Shown here piece after piece: positions 45,726-55,770 of a DNA stretch of 64,000 nt. Position numbers and translations under genes: made by a program. Within the stretch, counting starts at the first letter, position 1. The number at the start of each line of letters is the position of its first letter. Under the pieces are notes generated by a model. That model ran no database searches. It was given only the letters and a program-made list of their open reading frames with translations, and had not been told where the DNA came from. Location: assembly GCA_965231815.1 (NCBI GenBank), contig OZ246890.1, forward strand, positions 3,472,001 through 3,536,000, in the 5' to 3' direction. The DNA comes from JAPPFW01 sp965231815 (GTDB lineage: Bacteria > Actinomycetota > Acidimicrobiia > Spongiisociales > Spongiisociaceae).

Positions 45726-47221
45726 ATGCCGACGGTGACCACCTTGGCGGCTTCGGCAAAAATACCGGCGAGCTGGAAGGGGAGGATGCCGGCCACTATC
45801 ACGAACAGCACGGAGATGCCCAACGCCAAGGCGAGGGAACCGCTGAGGGGGCGGGAGCGAAGCTCGACGTTGGGTGGATCCTCCGGAAGGGGATCCATCC
45901 ACATGGTCTTGCCGACCCTTGCGTAGTAAACCAGCGCGATCACCGCGTTGACCGCCGCTATAACCGCCAGAGCGGTAGCCCACGGGTTGGCAGGCCGCAG
46001 GATGGCCAGGAACATGGCGAACTTGGCGTACCACCCGGCCAGGGGTGGGATTCCGGCCAGGGAAAAGAAGAAGATGGCGGCCAGGATTGCTAAGCGAGGC
46101 GAGTAGCGCCACATACCCGCCCATCCATCGATCATCGTGGTGCCGGTGAGACGAGCGGCGGCTATTACCACCGCGAACGCTCCCAGGTTCATGAAGGCAT
46201 AGATGATCACGTACACGATGGTGGCCGAAGCGGCTTCCCGGATGACGTTTCCGTCGCTGGTGACCGCCGCGGCTGCGAACGGAACCAGGATGAAACCACC
46301 CTGAGCGATCGACGAGTAGGCCAGCATCCTTACGATGTTGTCCTGGCGGAGGGCCGTCAGGTTTCCGAGGGTCATCGAAACGGCGGCCAATACCCACAGG
46401 GCCGGGCCCCAGATCTCGGTGACCGACGGGAAGGCCTTGTAGCAAAGCAGCAACAGTCCCACGAAGCCGGCCACCTTGGAGCCGACCGAAAGGTAGGCGG
46501 TTACAGGGGTGGGGGAACCCTCGTACGTGTCGGGCGCCCAGAAGTGGAAAGGTACCGCTGTGATCTTGAAACCGAACCCCACCAGGGTGAACAAGACCGC
46601 TAGTCGGAAGGCGCCGCTGTCGAGGAGATCGGCGCCCGCGGTGCGGATGCCGTCGTAGGTAACCGAACCCGTCAATCCGTACAGGAACGACATGCCGTAC
46701 AGGAGGATGGCGGTGGACAGCACCCCCATAATGAAGAACTTGAGCGACGCCTCGTTCGACTTGGGATCACCCTTTCGCCAACCTGCCAGCAGGAACAGAG
46801 GCCCGGTCACCAACTCGAGACCCACGAACAAGGTAATCAGGTCGCGTGAGGAGGCCATGATGAGGGAACCCAAGATCGACGTGAGGAGGAGAAGGTAGTA
46901 CTCCCCCTGGTAGTAGCGGTCGCTCTCGATGTAGGACACCGACATGAGAAGAACCAAGTACCCGCCCACGATGAAGACCGCTTTGAGCACCAGAGCGAAG
47001 TCATCCACTATGTAAGCGCCGCCGAGCATGGACCGGGTGCTTGAGCCACCCCCGAACGCCAACGTGACCAGCGGGATCGCGGCGGCCGCCAAGCCGAGCA
47101 CGCCTATGAAAGCCGTCCAGTACTTGCGTGACCGGGGTAGGACGACATCCAGAGCCAGCACGACGAGGATCGTGACGGCTACGACGATCTCCGGCGCTAG
47201 GGCGTGGTAGTCGAGGTCCAC
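45722..47221 (-). CDS. nuoN: NADH-quinone oxidoreductase subunit N
   Basis: The 499-residue antiporter-like subunit has about 14 membrane helices. LVGLELVTGPLFLLAG holds the conserved Glu of TM5, and the mid-part LRQDNIVRMLAYSSIAQGGFILV holds the Lys/His proton path. It is the last gene of the complex I operon, and its stop codon lies in the end of the repeat at 45516-45725. Confidence 0.96.
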   Translation of the reverse strand: MDLDYHALAPEIVVAVTILVVLALDVVLPRSRKYWTAFIGVLGLAAAAIPLVTLAFGGGSSTRSMLGGAYIVDDFALVLKAVFIVGGYLVLLMSVSYIESDRYYQGEYYLLLLTSILGSLIMASSRDLITLFVGLELVTGPLFLLAGWRKGDPKSNEASLKFFIMGVLSTAILLYGMSFLYGLTGSVTYDGIRTAGADLLDSGAFRLAVLFTLVGFGFKITAVPFHFWAPDTYEGSPTPVTAYLSVGSKVAGFVGLLLLCYKAFPSVTEIWGPALWVLAAVSMTLGNLTALRQDNIVRMLAYSSIAQGGFILVPFAAAAVTSDGNVIREAASATIVYVIIYAFMNLGAFAVVIAAARLTGTTMIDGWAGMWRYSPRLAILAAIFFFSLAGIPPLAGWYAKFAMFLAILRPANPWATALAVIAAVNAVIALVYYARVGKTMWMDPLPEDPPNVELRSRPLSGSLALALGISVLFVIVAGILPFQLAGIFAEAAKVVTVGI

Positions 47222-47225
47222 CGGA

Positions 47226-48809
47226 TCAGCCCCCGAACGCGGTGCGAGCCAGGTTGACTACCGCATCCGTGGTCGCCCCGAAGACGATCCTCGGATACAC
47301 GCCGATGGCTACGATGGCCACCATAATCGGCGCCCAAGCCAGCCACTCGGAGGCGCCGACATCGGCGAACTCGTGGCCTGACCACTCATCTTTCGGCTCA
47401 CCCAGGTTGACCCGCTGGAGCATCCAAAGCATGTACCCGGCGGTGAGAACGGTGCCGATAGCTCCGATAACCATATAGGTCTGGAATTGGTTCACGCTAA
47501 GCCCGGCCAGAGGCTGGTAGGCGCCGACCAGCGACATGAACTCGCCCCAGAATCCTGCCAGGCCGGGCAGACCGAGCGACGCCATAGCGGTGAACGCCAG
47601 GATGCCACCCATCCAGGGCATGAGTTTCTGGTTCCCGCCGAGGCGGGAAATGTCCCGTGTGTGGTAGCGATGATGCATCGATCCGGCCACAAAGAAGAGC
47701 AGACCGGTTATGAGGCCGTGTGCCACCATCCCGATCAGGGAGGCGTTGAAACCCACATCGGTCATGGTGGCGATTCCCAACATCACGAAACCCATGTGGC
47801 CCACGGATGAGAAGGCAATGAGGCGCTTCACGTCGGTCTGGGCCAAACAGGCCAGCGAACCGTAGATGATCCCGATCACCGCCAGCAAACCGATGAAGGG
47901 CGCCCATTCGCGGGCCATTTCGGGAAGGATCGGGATCGAGATGCGCAGGAAGGCGTAGGAACCCAGCTTCAGGAGGATGGCCGCCAGAAGTACGGAACCC
48001 ACGGTCGGGGCTGCGGTATGCGCATCGGGCAACCAGGTATGGAACGGCCACATCGGCACCTTCACCGCGAAACCCAGGAACATGGCCCCGAACACCAGGA
48101 AGGCGAAGGTCCCGCTTCCGAAGGCGTTCTCGGATCCGAGGGCGATGAGCGCCGGAATGTCGAAGGTGTTCTCCCTGAGGAAATCGCCCGACCGGAAGTA
48201 CAGGGCCAGGAATCCCAACAGCATGAAGGCCGAGCCGAACAGGGTAAACAGGAAGAACTTGATGGAGGCGTACAGGCGCATGGTCACGGTCCGGCCCAGC
48301 ACCGGGATGCGCCGTTCCGCGCTGTCTCCCCAGATGCCGATCATGAAGTACATGGGCAACAGAACGAGTTCGAAGAATATAAAAAACAGGACCAGGTCGA
48401 GCGCTACGAACGTGCCGTTCATACCCGTGAGCAGCAGCAACATCAGAGCAAGGAAGGCCCGGACGTTTCTGGGCTCCTCCCAATGATTCCAGGAGTAGAT
48501 CACCGCCAGGAATGTCACCACCGAGGACAGCACCAGAAGCGGAAGGCTGATGCCGTCCACACCGATGTGATAGTTGGCGCCGATAGCAGGTATCCAACTC
48601 TCTATCACCTCGAACTGGAAACGCTCGGCGGCCTGATAATCGAACAAGAGAGCGGCCATTACCGAGAGGGCGCCGGTTCCCCCGGTGATTAGCAACCCCG
48701 TCCACTTTTGAGCGACCTCGTTTGCCTTGGGGAGGGCGAACAGAGCCAGCGCTCCAAGCGCAGGCAGGAATACGATGAGGCTGAGCCCCGCGGATTCGAA
48801 CCAAGCCAT
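47226..48809 (-). CDS. nuoM: NADH-quinone oxidoreductase subunit M
   Basis: The 527-residue antiporter-like subunit. FFFELVLLPMYFMIGIWG has the TM5 Glu; MWPFHTWLPDAHTAAPTVGSV and AQTDVKRLIAFSSVGHMGFV hold the conserved Lys and His of the proton channel. It is 4 bp from nuoN. Confidence 0.97.
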   Translation of the reverse strand: MAWFESAGLSLIVFLPALGALALFALPKANEVAQKWTGLLITGGTGALSVMAALLFDYQAAERFQFEVIESWIPAIGANYHIGVDGISLPLLVLSSVVTFLAVIYSWNHWEEPRNVRAFLALMLLLLTGMNGTFVALDLVLFFIFFELVLLPMYFMIGIWGDSAERRIPVLGRTVTMRLYASIKFFLFTLFGSAFMLLGFLALYFRSGDFLRENTFDIPALIALGSENAFGSGTFAFLVFGAMFLGFAVKVPMWPFHTWLPDAHTAAPTVGSVLLAAILLKLGSYAFLRISIPILPEMAREWAPFIGLLAVIGIIYGSLACLAQTDVKRLIAFSSVGHMGFVMLGIATMTDVGFNASLIGMVAHGLITGLLFFVAGSMHHRYHTRDISRLGGNQKLMPWMGGILAFTAMASLGLPGLAGFWGEFMSLVGAYQPLAGLSVNQFQTYMVIGAIGTVLTAGYMLWMLQRVNLGEPKDEWSGHEFADVGASEWLAWAPIMVAIVAIGVYPRIVFGATTDAVVNLARTAFGG

Positions 48810-48853
48810 TCGTGTCCTTCCTCTGTCTTCCTTCTGTCCTTCTTATGTTTGTT

Positions 48854-50917
48854 CTAGGTGCTGATCACGAGAATGACTACCAGCAGCACGGCGCCAAGCA
48901 CGAAGGCGCCCGCGTACTGCTGCACCTTGCCGGTCTGAACCAAGCCGAGCCGCTTGCCCGCGCCCCTGGTACCGCCCGCCGCCGCATTCAGTATCAGATC
49001 GATCCCCCGCTGGTCTAGGCGTCCGTATACGAAGGCGCCCAGCCAGGCCACGATGTTGCCGACGCCGTTGACGACTCCATCGATAACATATCCGTTCACC
49101 CAATCCACTCCCCTGGCGAGAGGACCTTTGATCGGGTTGACCACCCCTTTCATGTACAAGTCGTCGAGGTAGTACTTGCGGCGCAGGAGCGGGTAAAGCA
49201 CCGGTATCTCAAGCCGATCGCGGGCCGCCTGGGTCTCTGCCTCAGGTGAGTACAGCAGCCATCCTAGAACGATTCCCGCCAGCGCCGCCAGCAAGCCGTA
49301 GGCCGCCAAGTCCCATGCGATGGCTGACGGATGGTAGTCGCCCATCGGCACGATCCGAGCCCCCACCCAATCGGTGAAGTTTCGTATCGATCCCCACGAG
49401 ACGCCCGGGATATTCAGAACTCCGGCGACAACGCTGGGTATCGCCAGAACAATGAGAGGTCCCGTCATCAACCCGGGCGATTCGTGTGGATGGCCGTGAC
49501 CCTTGTAGGTACCGAAGAAGGTCAGGCTCACCGCCCTGGTCATGTAGAAGGCGGTCACGAAGGCGCCGGCGATCGCTACCCACATGAAACCGGTATAGCC
49601 CTCGTGCCCGAGGGTGGCGAGAATCTCGTCCTTGGACCAGAAACCGGCCAGCGGAATCACTCCCGCCAGAGAAACCGATCCGATAACGAAGGTCCAGAAA
49701 GTGATGGGCATCTTGCGGCGCAAGCCTCCCATGTCGCTCATGTTGTTGGAGTGGACGGCGTGTATTACCGACCCGGCGCCGAGGAACAGCAGTGCTTTGA
49801 AGAAGGCGTGGGTGAATAGGTGGAACAGCCCGGCCGTATACCCCCCGACCGCGACCGCCGCCATCATATATCCGAGCTGGGAGACAGTCGAGTAGGCCAG
49901 CACCCGCTTCAGGTCATCCGATACCAAGGCCAGGAAACCCAGGACGAACAGGGTGATGACCGCGATGGTGACCATTAGCGGTCTGGCGTCGGTCGCCAAC
50001 TCGTGGTACAGAGGAAACGTCCGCGCCATCAGGTAGATACCGGCCGTAACCATGGTGGCGGCGTGCATCAGGGCCGACACAGGGGTTGGACCGGCCATGG
50101 CGTCAGGAAGCCATACGTGCAAGGGAAACTGGGCCGATTTGCCCATCGCTCCGAAGAACAAGAGCAGACCGGCCGCCAGGGCCACACCGCCCAGAGTTTC
50201 GCTGTGTTCGGCTGCTGCCTCGTTGAGAGCCGAGAACCGGAAGGAACCGAGGGTCACCCCGACCAGGATGGTTCCGAGAATCAGACCGACATCGGCCACC
50301 TTGTTGGTTAGGAAGGCCTTAACAGCTGCGTCGCTGTTCTCTTTATGCTCCCAGTAGTGCCCGATGAGCAGGTAGCTAGCCAGACCCACCCCTTCCCAGC
50401 CGATGATTAGCTGGATCAGGTTTGGCGCCCCCACCAGCACCAGCATCGATCCGGCAAAGAGGGATAACGAGGCGAAGAACCACGAAACCCGGACATCCCC
50501 CTTCATGTAGCCGACCGCGTAAAGGAATACCAGGAACCCGACGAAAGCTACAACCCAGTACATCATTATCGACAGGCCGTCCACAACGAAACCGAGTTCG
50601 AAGGAGAGGTGAACACCCCCCAAGGTCCCGATCTCACCGATCACAAGGTTCACTTCGCGATAGATGCCTTCCACCATGTTCTGGACAAACAAGGCCGATG
50701 CCCAGACCAGGTTGACACCCATCGCGCCTACAGCCAGTTCGGCGCCCTGGCCCCTCATCCGTTTACCCACCAGAACGATCATCAGGAAGGCCGCGAACGG
50801 AAGGACCAGCATGATCCAGGCGGTCTCGGCGAAGAACCCACCTGCCGAGAGATCCGGACCGTACCCATCGGACTCGGCGGCGAGTATGAACGAGGCGGAA
50901 GCCGCGAAACTCAACAT
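48854..50917 (-). CDS. nuoL: NADH-quinone oxidoreductase subunit L
   Basis: The 687-residue largest antiporter-like subunit. GWEGVGLASYLLIGHYW, FPLHVWLPDAMAGPTPVSAL and SDDLKRVLAYSTVSQLGYM are diagnostic. The C-terminal part carries the long lateral helix that clamps the membrane arm. The gap to nuoM is 44 bp. Confidence 0.97.
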   Translation of the reverse strand: MLSFAASASFILAAESDGYGPDLSAGGFFAETAWIMLVLPFAAFLMIVLVGKRMRGQGAELAVGAMGVNLVWASALFVQNMVEGIYREVNLVIGEIGTLGGVHLSFELGFVVDGLSIMMYWVVAFVGFLVFLYAVGYMKGDVRVSWFFASLSLFAGSMLVLVGAPNLIQLIIGWEGVGLASYLLIGHYWEHKENSDAAVKAFLTNKVADVGLILGTILVGVTLGSFRFSALNEAAAEHSETLGGVALAAGLLLFFGAMGKSAQFPLHVWLPDAMAGPTPVSALMHAATMVTAGIYLMARTFPLYHELATDARPLMVTIAVITLFVLGFLALVSDDLKRVLAYSTVSQLGYMMAAVAVGGYTAGLFHLFTHAFFKALLFLGAGSVIHAVHSNNMSDMGGLRRKMPITFWTFVIGSVSLAGVIPLAGFWSKDEILATLGHEGYTGFMWVAIAGAFVTAFYMTRAVSLTFFGTYKGHGHPHESPGLMTGPLIVLAIPSVVAGVLNIPGVSWGSIRNFTDWVGARIVPMGDYHPSAIAWDLAAYGLLAALAGIVLGWLLYSPEAETQAARDRLEIPVLYPLLRRKYYLDDLYMKGVVNPIKGPLARGVDWVNGYVIDGVVNGVGNIVAWLGAFVYGRLDQRGIDLILNAAAGGTRGAGKRLGLVQTGKVQQYAGAFVLGAVLLVVILVIST

Positions 50918-50924
50918 CGGATTC

Positions 50925-51230
50925 CTACCATCTCATCAAATCCAACTCGTCGATGTTGCTGGACGCTCGGTTACGGAACACCAGCAAGATAATGGCCAGG
51001 CCGATACCCACCTCGGCGGCGGCGATGGTAATCACGAAGATCGCGAAGATCTGTCCGTGGGCGGCGGCCGTGTTCCAGAATGCTTCAAAAGCCACCAGAT
51101 TGATGTTCACCGCCGCAAGCATCAACTCCACCGATAGCAGAACTGTCACCGCGTTGCGCCGCGACAGCAGCCCGTAGACGCCAAGAGCGAAGAGGATCGC
51201 CCCGAGAACCAGAAACTGTGTCAATACCAT
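50925..51230 (-). CDS. nuoK: NADH-quinone oxidoreductase subunit K
   Basis: 101 residues and three helices, with the conserved Glu pair in LLSVELMLAAVNINLVAF and VITIAAAEVGIGLAIIL. The gap to nuoL is 7 bp. Confidence 0.97.
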   Translation of the reverse strand: MVLTQFLVLGAILFALGVYGLLSRRNAVTVLLSVELMLAAVNINLVAFEAFWNTAAAHGQIFAIFVITIAAAEVGIGLAIILLVFRNRASSNIDELDLMRW

Positions 51231-51262
51231 TCAGCCGCCCCTGATACTTGCATCCGGCCGCC

Positions 51263-51829
51263 TCATACCTGATCGCCCTCGTCTTCCTCGGCCGGGGTCA
51301 GATCCTTCCGGGCCAGCGTTATACCACCTATCAGAGCGGCCAAGAGAACGAATCCGACCGCTTCGAATGGAATCAGGTACCTCGTGATGAATCCTTCGCC
51401 GAGGACGGCGGTGTCCGTCGCGGCGCCGACCGCGGGGAGAGGGTCGGAGAAACCATCCCCGCCTTGAGAGAGGGCTAGGACCGACCAAACGGTCACCGCC
51501 AGCACAGCCGCCGAAGCCGCCGCCGCGGGCCAACGGGTGGTGTGGCTCAGGTTGGTCTCCCGCCCGATCGGCGCCCGGGTGATCATGATGCCGAAAAGGA
51601 ACAGCACCACCACCGCGCCTATGTAGACGAGTACCAGCACCCACGCCACGAACTCGGCCGACAATAGGATGAACAGGGCCGCGGAAGCCGCCAGGGTCAG
51701 CACGAGGAAGAGGGCGGCGTGCACCACGTTACGGCTGGTTACCACCCGCAGGGCGGCCAGCACCATCGGGATCGCGATCGCCAGAAAAGCCCAGTTAGCG
51801 GGCTCGGCCAACCAATCAGAGAAGGTCAC
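51263..51829 (-). CDS. nuoJ: NADH-quinone oxidoreductase subunit J
   Basis: 188 residues with five membrane helices. VHAALFLVLTLAASAALFIL and LVYIGAVVVLFLFGIMIT are the family signature. The tail after the last helix is acidic (LTPAEEDEGDQV). Confidence 0.95.
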   Translation of the reverse strand: MTFSDWLAEPANWAFLAIAIPMVLAALRVVTSRNVVHAALFLVLTLAASAALFILLSAEFVAWVLVLVYIGAVVVLFLFGIMITRAPIGRETNLSHTTRWPAAAASAAVLAVTVWSVLALSQGGDGFSDPLPAVGAATDTAVLGEGFITRYLIPFEAVGFVLLAALIGGITLARKDLTPAEEDEGDQV

Positions 51830-51871
51830 GGACGCCTACCTTCCAAGGCATCGGGTTACCGGCCCGTTCGA

Positions 51872-52393
51872 TCACGATTGGGCGCCTAAACCGGCGGGCA
51901 CCGTCTTCATCCAGTCCTGCAACCGGTCCATGTCGTGCATCATGGGGCCCATGTCGTACTCCGAATACTCGTATTCGGGTGTCCAGAATAGGGCGTCGAA
52001 CGGGCATACTTCCACACAGATACCGCAGTACATGCATAGTGCGTAATCGATGTCGAAGCGGTCGAGGGTGGCTCGAGCTCGGGCACGGCCACCGGGCCGG
52101 GTGGGGGGTTTGAGTTCCTTATGACCTTCTATATATATGCACCAGTCGGGACAGGAGCGCGCGCACAGCATGCACACCGTGCAAGCCTCCTGATCGAGGG
52201 CAATCACACCTCGTGCTCGAGGTACCGGCTCCTCTTTGACAACCGGGTAATTCACCGTTGCTCTCAGACCTACCTTGCCGCCGCTCAGGTTGAAGGCCCA
52301 GGTTCGTAACATGGTGACGAAGGTAACCCGCATGCCGGTGAGCATTCCCAGCTTGGACGCCTTGGCGAGATTGCGCAGGCCACGAATTTTCAC
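51872..52393 (-). CDS. nuoI: NADH-quinone oxidoreductase subunit I
   Basis: The 173-residue ferredoxin-like subunit has two 4Fe-4S motifs, CTVCMLCARSCP and CMYCGICVEVCPFDAL, which pass electrons towards the N2 cluster in NuoB. It abuts nuoH with no gap. Confidence 0.97.
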   Translation of the reverse strand: MKIRGLRNLAKASKLGMLTGMRVTFVTMLRTWAFNLSGGKVGLRATVNYPVVKEEPVPRARGVIALDQEACTVCMLCARSCPDWCIYIEGHKELKPPTRPGGRARARATLDRFDIDYALCMYCGICVEVCPFDALFWTPEYEYSEYDMGPMMHDMDRLQDWMKTVPAGLGAQS

Positions 52394-53386
52394 CTAGACC
52401 ACCACCTTCAGAACCGCGGTAACGATGATATTTACGATCGAGATCGGGATCAGCCACTTCCAAGCCAGAGTCTGGAGCTGATCCTCGCGGAGGCGGGGAA
52501 GCGTCCATCGAATCCAGATCATCAAGAACAGCAGCACCCCTACCTTTGCGAACAGGATTATCGGCGAGAGCAGGGTCGAAGGGTCAAGGCCCCAGAAAGC
52601 GTACCCACCGAGGAAGAGGGTGGCTGCGATAGCCGACATGGAGAACATGTTGGTGAACTCGGCCAGGAAGAAGAACAGAAAACGAAAGCCCGAGTATTCG
52701 GTGACGTATCCCATCACCAACTCCGACTCGGCGATGGGCATGTCGAACGGAAGCCTGGTCAGCTCGGCGAGGGCGGCGATCATGAAGATTGCAAAGCCGA
52801 TGAACTGGGTCAGCAGGAAGGGCCATCCCTGGGCAACTTGTGCCTGCACGATGCCCTGCATGGACATCGTGCCGGCCTGGATCACCACTCCGACCGTTGC
52901 CAGCACGAGGGGTAACTCGTAGGCGATCAACTGACCGGCGGCTCGCAGGCCTCCGATCATGGAGTACTTGTTGGCGGAAGACCATCCCGCCATCAGCACT
53001 CCGATAGTGCTAACCGACGAAATGGCTAGGGCGTAGAAGATACCGACATCGAGATCACGCACTATTCCGTTCGTCGAGGGGTGCAGGGGGATGATGACCA
53101 GCAAGGACATCGTCCCCATGAAGACCAGCGCGGGCGCCCATTTGAACACCGGACGATCGGCTTCAGCCGGGACGATGTCCTCCTTCTGGATGAACTTGAC
53201 ACCGTCGGCGATCAGCTGCGCCCACCCGTAGCGGCCACCCGCGAAGTAGGGACCAACCCGACTCTGCATGTGGGCCGACAACTTCATCTCGCCGTAGCCG
53301 ATCACCATCCCGATGAGCGGCACGACAGCCGCGACGACCACCAGCTTGATTCCCAGGTCCAACCAGAAGACCAAACCGAGCGTCAT
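52394..53386 (-). CDS. nuoH: NADH-quinone oxidoreductase subunit H
   Basis: The 330-residue membrane subunit forms the quinone chamber. MQSRVGPYFAGGRYGWAQLI and LTRLPFDMPIAESELVMGYV, then TEYSG, are the two signatures. The ATG overlaps the nuoD stop by 4 bp, so these two are joined directly where nuoE, nuoF and nuoG stand in a 14-gene operon. Confidence 0.97.
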   Translation of the reverse strand: MTLGLVFWLDLGIKLVVVAAVVPLIGMVIGYGEMKLSAHMQSRVGPYFAGGRYGWAQLIADGVKFIQKEDIVPAEADRPVFKWAPALVFMGTMSLLVIIPLHPSTNGIVRDLDVGIFYALAISSVSTIGVLMAGWSSANKYSMIGGLRAAGQLIAYELPLVLATVGVVIQAGTMSMQGIVQAQVAQGWPFLLTQFIGFAIFMIAALAELTRLPFDMPIAESELVMGYVTEYSGFRFLFFFLAEFTNMFSMSAIAATLFLGGYAFWGLDPSTLLSPIILFAKVGVLLFLMIWIRWTLPRLREDQLQTLAWKWLIPISIVNIIVTAVLKVVV

Positions 53387-54567
53387 CGGTCAACATCTCC
53401 CAGGACAAAGTCGAGCGATCCCATAATGGCGATGAAGTCGGGAACCAGCGCATTCTCGAGTATCCAAGGCAGGATGGAGAGGTTGGAGAAGGACGCCGAA
53501 CGGATCTTTAGCCGGTAGGGGCCAAGCCCACCCAGAGAGACCAGATGGTAGCCCATTTCCCCCTTCGGATTCTCGGCCCGCACGTAGGTCTCGCCGGGCG
53601 GGACCTTGATAATTCTGGGAACCTTGGCCTGAAGAGGACCTGGCGGAACGCTGTCGATGGCTTGGCGGATTATGCGAGTTGACTGGCGGATCTCCTCAAG
53701 GCGCACCCACCATCGATCCCAGCAGTCACCGTTCTCGCCGACCGGGATGTCGAAGTCGAACTCGCTGTAAGGCAGGTATTCGGATACCTTGCGCAGGTCG
53801 AAGCGGCGCCCCGAGGCCCGCAGGTTAGGCCCGGACACACCGTAGGAGACCGCCACATCTACAGGCATCAAACCCACTCCCTTGGTACGGGCCAGGAACA
53901 CCTCGTTGCCGGCCACCAGTTTCTCTATTTCATCGCAGGTGGCCACCACCCTGTCCATGGCGTCGCGGGTCTCGGCCAGGAACCCGGACGGGATATCCAT
54001 GCCGGCCTTCTTCGTTGTGGGACCGGCCGCGTAAACCGGCTTAACTCCGCCGATTCGATTGAAGTTGGGATGGAAGCGCCCGCCGGTCACCGACTCCAGC
54101 AGATCCAGCACCCGTTCCCTTTCCCGGAGGGCAAAGAAAAGCGGCGTTGCGGCGCCCAACTCCAACGGGTACGAGGCCATGAACACCAGGTGGGAGGATA
54201 TGCGGGCCATCTCGGTGAGCACCAGCCGTATCCATTGCGCCCGCGGCGGCGCCTCCACGCCCATCAGGCGCTCGGCGGCGACGATGAACGGTACCTCGTT
54301 GGCAAAGCCGGACACCCAGTCGATGCGGTTGATGATGGTTGTGATCTGCGGGTAGGTGCGGACTTCGGACAGTTTTTCGTAACCTCGGTGCATGTAACCG
54401 ATGACCGGTCGTATGTTGGTGGCTCGCTCCCCGTCAACGGTAGCCACCAAGCGAAGAACTCCGTGGGTGGAGGGGTGTTGGGGACCGATATTGAGGGTCA
54501 TTCCCTCGGTCTCGATCTCCACCGAGACCGCAACCTCCGACAGATGGTGGACCATCGACCGGTCCAT
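53383..54567 (-). CDS. nuoD: NADH-quinone oxidoreductase subunit D
   Basis: The 49-kDa-type quinone-site subunit, 394 residues from ATG 54567, which has GGGCGGTGG upstream. The frame is open to 54723, but that part overlaps nuoC and is unlike the family. NIGPQHPSTHGVLRL, GYMHRGYEKLSE and a PFDxxxRD-like FDFDIPVGENGDCWDR are present. Confidence 0.95.
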   Translation of the reverse strand: MDRSMVHHLSEVAVSVEIETEGMTLNIGPQHPSTHGVLRLVATVDGERATNIRPVIGYMHRGYEKLSEVRTYPQITTIINRIDWVSGFANEVPFIVAAERLMGVEAPPRAQWIRLVLTEMARISSHLVFMASYPLELGAATPLFFALRERERVLDLLESVTGGRFHPNFNRIGGVKPVYAAGPTTKKAGMDIPSGFLAETRDAMDRVVATCDEIEKLVAGNEVFLARTKGVGLMPVDVAVSYGVSGPNLRASGRRFDLRKVSEYLPYSEFDFDIPVGENGDCWDRWWVRLEEIRQSTRIIRQAIDSVPPGPLQAKVPRIIKVPPGETYVRAENPKGEMGYHLVSLGGLGPYRLKIRSASFSNLSILPWILENALVPDFIAIMGSLDFVLGDVDR

Positions 54568-54667
54568 CAGACCACCGCCCTTAAGGTCATCGATTGTGGA
54601 AACTGTCGCATCGCGGGACACCGGAAGTGGGTAACCGTCGGGTGGGTCGAGATACTCGAATAAACCA

Positions 54668-55270
54668 CTATGACCCCGGATTGCTGGTAGAGGGGGCCGC
54701 GCCGTTCTCCGGCATTTCCTCAACGTCCACCTTGCCCGGCCAGGGCTTTACCTCACGGCTTAGAAGCGGATAGCTCTTCCTTAGCGGATGGCCCTCGAAC
54801 CCGTCCGGAAGATAGAGCTTGCTGAGATCGGGATGACCGATGAAATCGATCCCGAACATTTCCGCTGCTTCGCGCTCGTGCCAGTTAGCTCCTGGGAACA
54901 GATCGCACAGGCTGGCGATGGATGGCGCCTCATGGTCTACGTCGGCGGAGATGACCAGCAGGTTTCCATGAGTCACGTCGGATACCGCGCAGAGCATCTC
55001 GTAACGTTCCTCGACCGCTTCAGCCGGTTGGTCCCCCACCTCCACATCGTTCCGCCAGTCAATCGCCGAGATCCAGGACAAGAATACGAGCCCGAGTTCG
55101 TCCCGAGCGACCTTAACCGCTTCCTTCCAGCGTGCTGCGGCCACCCGCACCTTGGCTGTTCCGTGGGCGATCTCCACGGTTCCGCTCACCATGTCGGCCA
55201 GCGACCCGGCGAGTTGGTCGGGCCCTGACGGCTCCCCGGTCGTGGCGATCTCAGACGGGCCTGCGGTCAC
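54668..55270 (-). CDS. nuoC: NADH-quinone oxidoreductase subunit C
   Basis: The 200-residue 30-kDa-type subunit. ANWHEREAAEMFGIDFIGHP and LRKSYPL are the signature. The acidic tail is of the usual kind. It overlaps nuoB by 20 bp. Confidence 0.96.
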   Translation of the reverse strand: MTAGPSEIATTGEPSGPDQLAGSLADMVSGTVEIAHGTAKVRVAAARWKEAVKVARDELGLVFLSWISAIDWRNDVEVGDQPAEAVEERYEMLCAVSDVTHGNLLVISADVDHEAPSIASLCDLFPGANWHEREAAEMFGIDFIGHPDLSKLYLPDGFEGHPLRKSYPLLSREVKPWPGKVDVEEMPENGAAPSTSNPGS

Positions 55271-55751
55271 GCTGCTTCCACTTCTCTCGTACGTCTTCCT
55301 TTGCGATCTTTTGTTGCAGGAGGACGATCCCGTCCATCAGGGCCTCCGGGCGGGGAGGGCAACCGGGTACGTACACATCGACCGGAATAATCTGGTCGAC
55401 TCCCTTGGTAACCGAATAGGAATCCCAATAGGGCCCTCCGCAATTCGAGCAGGACCCCATGGATATGACGTATTTGGGATCAGGCATCTGCTCGTAAAGC
55501 CGCTTGACGGCCGGCGCCATCTTGTCTGTAACGGTACCTGCCACCACCATGAGATCCGCCTGCCTGGGCGAAGCCGGTAGGGGGATGATCCCGAAACGCA
55601 TGAAGTCATACCGCGGACCTGATGCGGCCATCATCTCGATCGCGCAGCAGGCAAGACCGAACTGGAACAACCAGAGGGAATAGCGCCGGGACCAGTTGAG
55701 CAGCCAGGAAACAGGCTTGAGCCCGCCGAAGCGCTCCGCTACTACGCTCAT
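55251..55751 (-). CDS. nuoB: NADH-quinone oxidoreductase subunit B
   Basis: The 166-residue subunit holds the N2 cluster. GLACCAIEMM, GSCSNCGGPYWDSY and VPGCPPRPEALMDGI supply the four cysteines. It is 19 bp from nuoA. Confidence 0.97.
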   Translation of the reverse strand: MSVVAERFGGLKPVSWLLNWSRRYSLWLFQFGLACCAIEMMAASGPRYDFMRFGIIPLPASPRQADLMVVAGTVTDKMAPAVKRLYEQMPDPKYVISMGSCSNCGGPYWDSYSVTKGVDQIIPVDVYVPGCPPRPEALMDGIVLLQQKIAKEDVREKWKQRDRRPV

Positions 55752-55770
55752 GCCGCTGTCTCCCGCTCCT